In this document: piece after piece, positions 59,896 through 64,000 of the stretch
How the letters are laid out: each line of letters starts with the position of its first letter
Numbering within the stretch: the first letter of the stretch is position 1
Source of the DNA: CAZYFH01 sp964646815
GTDB taxonomy: Bacteria > Acidobacteriota > Vicinamibacteria > Vicinamibacterales > UBA8438
Direction: 5' to 3'
DNA: 64,000 nucleotides
Assembly (NCBI GenBank): GCA_964646815.1
Contig: CAZYFH010000003.1
Coordinates: 102,812-166,811 of the forward strand
The notes under the pieces: generated by a model
Databases searched by the model: none
Seen by the model: only the letters and a program-made list of their open reading frames with translations
Told to the model about the DNA's origin: nothing
Translations under genes and position numbers: made by a program

Positions 59896-61323
59896 TTACC
59901 TGGTTTTCTTCGATCGGTAAACGTGCGTACTCTGGCCGAAGAACACTTCGGCGGCTTCCATCATCGTCTCCGACAGCGTGGGGTGTGGGTGGATTGATCG
60001 CGTCAGATCCGAAGCGGTAGCGCCCATCTCGACCGCTACGACGCCCTCGGCGATCAGCTCGCCGGCACCTGTTCCGACGATCCCCACACCGAGCAACTGC
60101 TCGGTCTCCGGGTCGAACAGGAGCTTGGTAACGCCGTCCGGCCGGTCGAGCGTCAAGGCGCGGCCTGAGGCGCCCCATGGAAACTTCGCCGCCGTCACAG
60201 GCCGGCCGTCCTCCGCCGCCTGAGCCTCAGTGAGGCCACACCACGCTACTTCCGGGTCGGTAAACACCACGGCTGGGATCGCCCGCGGCGCGAAGGCCGA
60301 CTCGCCGCCGGTGATCGCGTCGACAGCGACGCGCGCCTCATGGAACGCCTTGTGTGCCAGCATCGGCTCACCCGCCACGTCACCGATGGCGTAGATGGTG
60401 GGCTCGGCCGTGCGCCGCTGGGCATCCACGCGAACGAACCCGTGGGCGTCGCGCTGGACGCGGGTCCGATCGAGCGCCACCATATCCGAGTTGGGGACTC
60501 GCCCCACAGCCACCAGCACCGACTCGAACCGTTGCACCGGCTCGGTGATCGCCGGCCCCTCGAGCGAGACATCGATCCCGTCGGCGGCGGGCGCAAGGCG
60601 AGTCACGCTTGTGTCGAGGTGGACAGCCTCGGTGATCTGGCCGATCCGTCGCGCCAGCACGCGGACGAGGTCAGCGTCCGCGCCCGGGAGCAAGCTCGAC
60701 GTCATCTCGACCACCGTGACCACCGAGCCGAGCGCGGCGTAGACCGTTCCGAGCTCGAGCCCGATATACCCCCCACCAACCACCAACAATGAGGCCGGCA
60801 CCCGCTCGACGTCGAGGGCTCGCGTCGAATCGAGCACGCGTGGATCGTCAAGGGCGAGCGTCGTGGGGCGCGCCGGCCGAGAGCCGGTCGCGACGATGGC
60901 ATGCTCGAAAACGATTTCCTTCTGTGCGCCGGCGGCATCGGGTGACGCGACCGTCAGCCGGTGCTCGTCGGCGAAGGCCGCGCGCCCCTGAACGTAGCGG
61001 ACCTTGCGCTGTGTAGAGAGCTGGCCCAGTCCACCGGTCAGCTTGGCCACGACCTCGTCCTTCCACGCGCGGAGCTTGACCGGATCGATTGACGGGGCAC
61101 CGAAGTCGATACCCCACCGGGTCGATGTCTCCGCGTCGGTCACGATCTTCGCGGCATGCAGGAGCGCCTTCGACGGCAAACAGCCGCGGTGAAGACAGAC
61201 GCCGCCCGGTTGCGGCGCGTCGTCGATGAGGGTGACCGACAGACCACGATCAGCTGCGTGGAACGCCGCCGTATATCCGCCCGGACCGGCCCCGACGACC
61301 GCAAGTTGCGTGGTGTCAGCCAT
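59896..61323 (-). CDS. lpdA: Dihydrolipoyl dehydrogenase
   Basis: The 475-residue product has the FAD-binding AVVGAGPGGYTAAFHAADRG, the redox-active disulfide CLHRGC (C43, C48) and an NAD-binding VVGGGYIGLELGTVYAALG. The C-terminal HPHPTLSE His-Glu region follows. It reoxidises the lipoamide of 2-oxoacid dehydrogenase and glycine-cleavage complexes. A TATAGT box lies 17 nt before the ATG at 61323 on this strand. The gene diverges from the peptidase at 61350 and converges with the glycosylase gene. Confidence 0.95.
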   Translation of the reverse strand: MADTTQLAVVGAGPGGYTAAFHAADRGLSVTLIDDAPQPGGVCLHRGCLPSKALLHAAKIVTDAETSTRWGIDFGAPSIDPVKLRAWKDEVVAKLTGGLGQLSTQRKVRYVQGRAAFADEHRLTVASPDAAGAQKEIVFEHAIVATGSRPARPTTLALDDPRVLDSTRALDVERVPASLLVVGGGYIGLELGTVYAALGSVVTVVEMTSSLLPGADADLVRVLARRIGQITEAVHLDTSVTRLAPAADGIDVSLEGPAITEPVQRFESVLVAVGRVPNSDMVALDRTRVQRDAHGFVRVDAQRRTAEPTIYAIGDVAGEPMLAHKAFHEARVAVDAITGGESAFAPRAIPAVVFTDPEVAWCGLTEAQAAEDGRPVTAAKFPWGASGRALTLDRPDGVTKLLFDPETEQLLGVGIVGTGAGELIAEGVVAVEMGATASDLTRSIHPHPTLSETMMEAAEVFFGQSTHVYRSKKTR

Positions 61324-61334
61324 GATGAGCCGTC

Positions 61335-61346
61335 TACATTACTATA
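61335..61346. promoter_or_regulatory. Candidate overlapping divergent promoters, lpdA and M49-like peptidase
   Basis: Plus strand TACATT at 61335-61340 lies 9 nt before the ATG at 61350. On the minus strand TATAGT (61346-61341) lies 17 nt before the lpdA ATG at 61323. Only 26 bp separate the two starts. Confidence 0.4.
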
Positions 61347-61349
61347 GGG

Positions 61350-63080
61350 ATGGTTGCCGCATTCGACGGAAGAGTGCTCGGTCCGATGACAAGATCCACG
61401 CCGACACGATCGTCCGTTGCGCTGCTGACCGCAGTCGTCGCGGCGGCCGGAGTCCTGGCTGTGCCGGGAACGAGCGCGCCGCAACAACGAGACTTCGCCG
61501 TGCAAGACCTCTTCGCCCCCGTCGAGATCGGCGCGGACACGACGGCGCTCCCCGCGTCCGAGCTCGGAGCGCTTGCCAAGATCCTCGACGCCGCCCGCAT
61601 CATGGACGGGCTCTTTCTCGAACAGGTCTGGGCCGGCAATCCATCGCTCCTGCTCGAGCTGGAACGCGATCAGAGCCCGAGCGGTCGCGCACGCTTAGAG
61701 TTCTTCCTCGTCAACAAGGGTCCGTGGTCGCGACTCGAGAACAACACCCCGTTCGTGCATGGCGTGCCCCCGAAGCCGCCAGGCGCCGGGTACTACCCGG
61801 CCGACGCGGCACGAGAGGACGTGGCCGCGTGGATCGACAGCCTCTCCGCCACGGAACGGGCGAAAGCTATTGGGTTCTTCACGACGATCCGGCGTGCGCC
61901 GGACGGCTCGTTTCGCGCGGTGCCCTATAGCGTCGAGTACCAGGGCCCGCTCGCCATTGCGGCCGCGCGCCTCCGCGAGGCCGCGGCGCTAACCTCGGAC
62001 CCAACCCTCGCCCGTTACCTGGAAACGCGCGCAGCGGCGTTCCTCTCGAACGATTACTATGCCAGCGATGTCGCCTGGATGGAACTCGACGCCGCAATCG
62101 AGCCGACCATCGGGCCCTACGAGGTATACGAGGACGAGTGGTTCAACTACAAGGCCGCGTTCGAGGCCTTCGTCACCGTGCGCGACGATGCCGAGACCAA
62201 CCAGCTCGCGCGCTTCGGAGCCGAGCTGCAAGACCTCGAGGATCACCTGCCGATTGATCCGGCGCACCGCGACCCGCAGCTGGGCACGCTGGCGCCGATC
62301 CGGGTCGTGAACGTGGTGTTCACAGCCGGCGATGCCAACAGCGGCGTGCAGACGGCGGCGTTCAACCTGCCAAACGACGAGCGCGTCGTGCGCGACAAGG
62401 GCTCCAAGCGGGTCATGCTGAAGAACGTGCAGGAGGCGAAGTTCAACACGGTGCTGCTGCCTATTTCGCGCATCGCGTTGCCGCCTCGAGACCGGCCCGA
62501 GCTGTCGTTCGAGGCGTTCTTCACCCACATCCTGATGCACGAGCTAATGCACGGCCTCGGGCCGCATGCCATCGAGGTCAACGACCGCCAGACGACGGTG
62601 CGCCAGGAGCTCCAGGAGACGTACAGCACAATGGAGGAGGCCAAGGCGGACATCTCGGGCCTCTGGGCCTTGCACTATCTGATCGACAAGGGTGTCGTCG
62701 ACCGGTCGCTCGAACGGGAAATCTACACCACCTTTCTCGCCTCGACGTTCCGCTCCATCAGATTCGGCATCAACGAGGCCCACGGTCGCGGCGTGGCCAT
62801 TCAGCTAAACACGTTTCTGGACGCCGGGGCGGTCACCGTCGATCGAGACGGAACCTTCGCCGTGGATCACGGACGGATTCGTACGGCGGTCGAGGCGCTC
62901 ACGCGACGGCTGATGACCATTCAAGCCGAGGGGGACTACGAGGCGGCGCGGACCGTGCTGGCGACGCTCGGCGTGGTCCGGCCCGAGGTGCAGCGCGTGC
63001 TCGATCGCCTCGAGGCGATCCCGACCGACATTCGACCGGTGTATACGACCGCCGACGAGTTGGCGCGTGGCGGGCGCTAG
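61350..63080 (+). CDS. M49-like (dipeptidyl-peptidase-III-like) zinc peptidase, secreted
   Basis: The 576-residue product has a signal region (hydrophobic VALLTAVVAAAGVLAVPG near residue 24). The zinc motif is ILMHELMHGLGPH, and EEAKADISGLWAL lies about 55 residues later, where the M49 family has its third zinc ligand (Glu). M49 proteins normally have HExxGH. Here it reads HELMHGLGPH, an HExxH with a further GPH, so this is a variant. It probably cleaves small peptides outside the cytoplasm. ATG at 61350 or 61386 are both usable starts. No neighbour explains the substrate. Confidence 0.72.
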   Translation: MVAAFDGRVLGPMTRSTPTRSSVALLTAVVAAAGVLAVPGTSAPQQRDFAVQDLFAPVEIGADTTALPASELGALAKILDAARIMDGLFLEQVWAGNPSLLLELERDQSPSGRARLEFFLVNKGPWSRLENNTPFVHGVPPKPPGAGYYPADAAREDVAAWIDSLSATERAKAIGFFTTIRRAPDGSFRAVPYSVEYQGPLAIAAARLREAAALTSDPTLARYLETRAAAFLSNDYYASDVAWMELDAAIEPTIGPYEVYEDEWFNYKAAFEAFVTVRDDAETNQLARFGAELQDLEDHLPIDPAHRDPQLGTLAPIRVVNVVFTAGDANSGVQTAAFNLPNDERVVRDKGSKRVMLKNVQEAKFNTVLLPISRIALPPRDRPELSFEAFFTHILMHELMHGLGPHAIEVNDRQTTVRQELQETYSTMEEAKADISGLWALHYLIDKGVVDRSLEREIYTTFLASTFRSIRFGINEAHGRGVAIQLNTFLDAGAVTVDRDGTFAVDHGRIRTAVEALTRRLMTIQAEGDYEAARTVLATLGVVRPEVQRVLDRLEAIPTDIRPVYTTADELARGGR

Positions 63081-63089
63081 GACACCCAA

Positions 63090-63165
63090 CTCCTAAGGCT
63101 TAGGGCTTAGAGGGGATGAGCTTACCGGTCGGGGCGCGCCCTGAGCCGTAAGCCTTGAGCAGGGC
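63090..63165. repeat. GGCTTAGGGCTTAG intergenic inverted tract
   Basis: AAGGCTTAGGGC at 63095-63106 is partly mirrored by the complement of 63138-63156. The spacer also repeats GGCTTAGGGCTTAG. It follows the peptidase stop and could form a hairpin. Confidence 0.4.
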
Positions 63166-63176
63166 GCGATGCGTCT

Positions 63177-63605
63177 ATGCAGTCGCGGTTGCCGCCGGTC
63201 CGAATCTCGAACGGCCAAGCGTGGAGTGGAGAAGTAGAAAACGCGCTGAAGCTAGCGCACGCACGGAATATCCGTGTCTACGTCATCGGTGTCGAGAGCA
63301 CCACCGGCAGATTTATTCCCCAACTTCCCTCCAGTATTTACGCCACTCCAGAAGATCCCATCCACTCGGCAATTGACCGGCGATCGCTGCGTGCCATCGC
63401 CGAGGCGGGTGAAGGCGAGTATTACGAGCTCGGCATCGATTCGGATCAGAACATCGCCCTGCAAATCATCGCGGATGTGCAACGCCGAGCCCAATCGATT
63501 CAGCGAGAAGAGAACTTCACGGAACTCTACTGGTACTTCCTGGCAGTCGCGGCTGGGTTTGTCGGGCTAGGCACGCTGCTCGTGAAGGAGCGCGCACCAC
63601 TTTGA
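63177..63605 (+). pseudogene. VWA-domain (BatA/BatB-like) protein, C-terminal remnant
   Basis: The frame NALKLAHARNIRVYVIGVESTTGRFIPQLPSS matches the end of a von Willebrand A domain. The C-terminal membrane helix LYWYFLAVAAGFVGLGTLLVKERAPL is typical of BatA/BatB-like proteins. The N-terminal half, including the MIDAS DxSxS region, is absent. The first part of the frame (MQSRLPPVRISNGQ) has no similarity. It is therefore a truncated gene, unless the missing part is elsewhere. It follows an inverted-repeat tract. Confidence 0.6.
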
Positions 63606-63760
63606 TGGTATCTGGCTACTACCTGTGCATTGATGGTGCTGTTGCCCCGGCGATCTTCCCCGTACCCACCGCGACAGCGCTCGCTACCTGATTCGCGGAC
63701 TACCGAGGACCGGCGACGTGAGCGATTAGACAACGTCGGCAGCTACTAACGTGCGCAACC

Positions 63761-64000
63761 CTACACCGCCACCTTCACCGCTTCGGCGAGAATTTCCTCG
63801 ATCATTTCCGGGCCGCGCGCAAACAACTCCCCAGTGGCAACCTTTCCGGCATCCACGTCCGCCAGCAGTGTGCGCTGCGCAGCGTAGTCCTTGTTCACAA
63901 TACCGGCCTTGCTCTGCAGCAGGCGCCAAGCCTTTCGCCGCTCAACGCAGAACAGCACCAGCTGTCGTGACAACGCGACCACTTGAGGCTTACCGTCAGG
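63761..64000 (-). CDS. Unrecognised protein, partial at right edge
   Basis: The frame is open to the window end and stops at 63761; the visible C-terminal part is about 79 residues. It reads PDGKPQVVALSRQLVLFCVERRKAWRLLQSKAGIVNKDYAAQRTLLADVDAGKVATGELFARGPEMIEEI. A GTG at 63982 is a possible internal start, but the frame continues upstream, so the true start may be outside. I do not recognise the family. The window ends too soon for more. Confidence 0.45.
   Translation of the reverse strand, partial: PDGKPQVVALSRQLVLFCVERRKAWRLLQSKAGIVNKDYAAQRTLLADVDAGKVATGELFARGPEMIEEILAEAVKVAV

Noticed and set aside
1..64000. tRNA, rRNA, CRISPR arrays, phage genes or complete insertion sequences
   Set aside because: I looked for cloverleaf-like stretches, regular spaced repeats and transposase or integrase motifs and saw none; only small inverted-repeat elements without transposase were found.

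Overview
The window is GC-rich, with densely packed short operons on both strands and many antisense open frames caused by codon bias. I found no rRNA, tRNA, CRISPR array or intact insertion sequence. Gene content suggests an Acidobacteriota genome, probably of the Vicinamibacteria type. The clues are a DUF5916 outer-membrane protein, carboxypeptidase-regulatory-like and lyase-like secreted cytochromes, a peptidase/TolB/BamA-like fusion, and a CUAEP-tail radical SAM protein. This assignment is an inference from gene content, not from a marker gene.

Layout. 1-8 kb: a partial zinc-ribbon gene, a FlgO/TolB-like + DUF5916 outer-membrane protein, an amidase, a secreted esterase and a secreted haem/lyase-like protein. 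8-12.3 kb: a minus-strand operon of thiolase, SLC13-type transporter and lipoprotein D-aminoacylase. 12.4-20.6 kb: a formate dehydrogenase-N-like locus (fdhE, fdnI, fdnH, fdnG) facing fdhD and two secreted cytochromes. 20.7-30.5 kb: tannase-like esterase, CoA transferase, DUF3014 protein, NAD synthetase, PqqD-like protein, OPT transporter, metF and a small FlgO-like protein. 30.8-37.2 kb: a broken PilZ gene, small and membrane proteins, a degenerate ABC ATPase, a molybdopterin oxidoreductase, YggX and an ATP-grasp enzyme. 37.3-45.5 kb: the CUAEP-tail radical SAM gene with a symporter, a ligD-like pseudogene, yvcK, dinB-like, a membrane protein and a hydrolase. 45.5-50.3 kb: a gene graveyard (DUF72, carboxypeptidase-regulatory-like, anti-sigma and ECF sigma remnants) interspersed with intact small genes and tlpA. 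50.6-64 kb: a BamA-like protease fusion, a two-domain aspartyl protease, a ferredoxin-nuoB-nuoI operon, DUF2203, an UPF0173 hydrolase, lipA, a uracil-DNA glycosylase, lpdA, an M49-like peptidase, a VWA remnant and a partial gene at the right edge.

The main discovery is two genes split by in-frame TGA codons that read best as selenocysteine. In the formate dehydrogenase alpha subunit the TGA sits exactly where E. coli FdnG has Sec, and a bacterial SECIS-like hairpin follows 11 nt later. In the radical SAM gene, reading through the terminal TGA gives the tail C-U-A-E-P. Conventional gene calling would split the first gene in two and truncate the second. The host must therefore make selenoproteins, although no sel genes lie here.

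Other patterns: many start codons lie only 6-10 nt after a TANNNT -10 box, suggesting leaderless mRNAs. Two small elements with terminal inverted repeats overlap the 5' ends of genes. A dispersed intergenic repeat has two copies, and degenerate GGTTC / GGCTCAGG tracts fill several spacers. Several genes carry nonsense codons or frameshifts.
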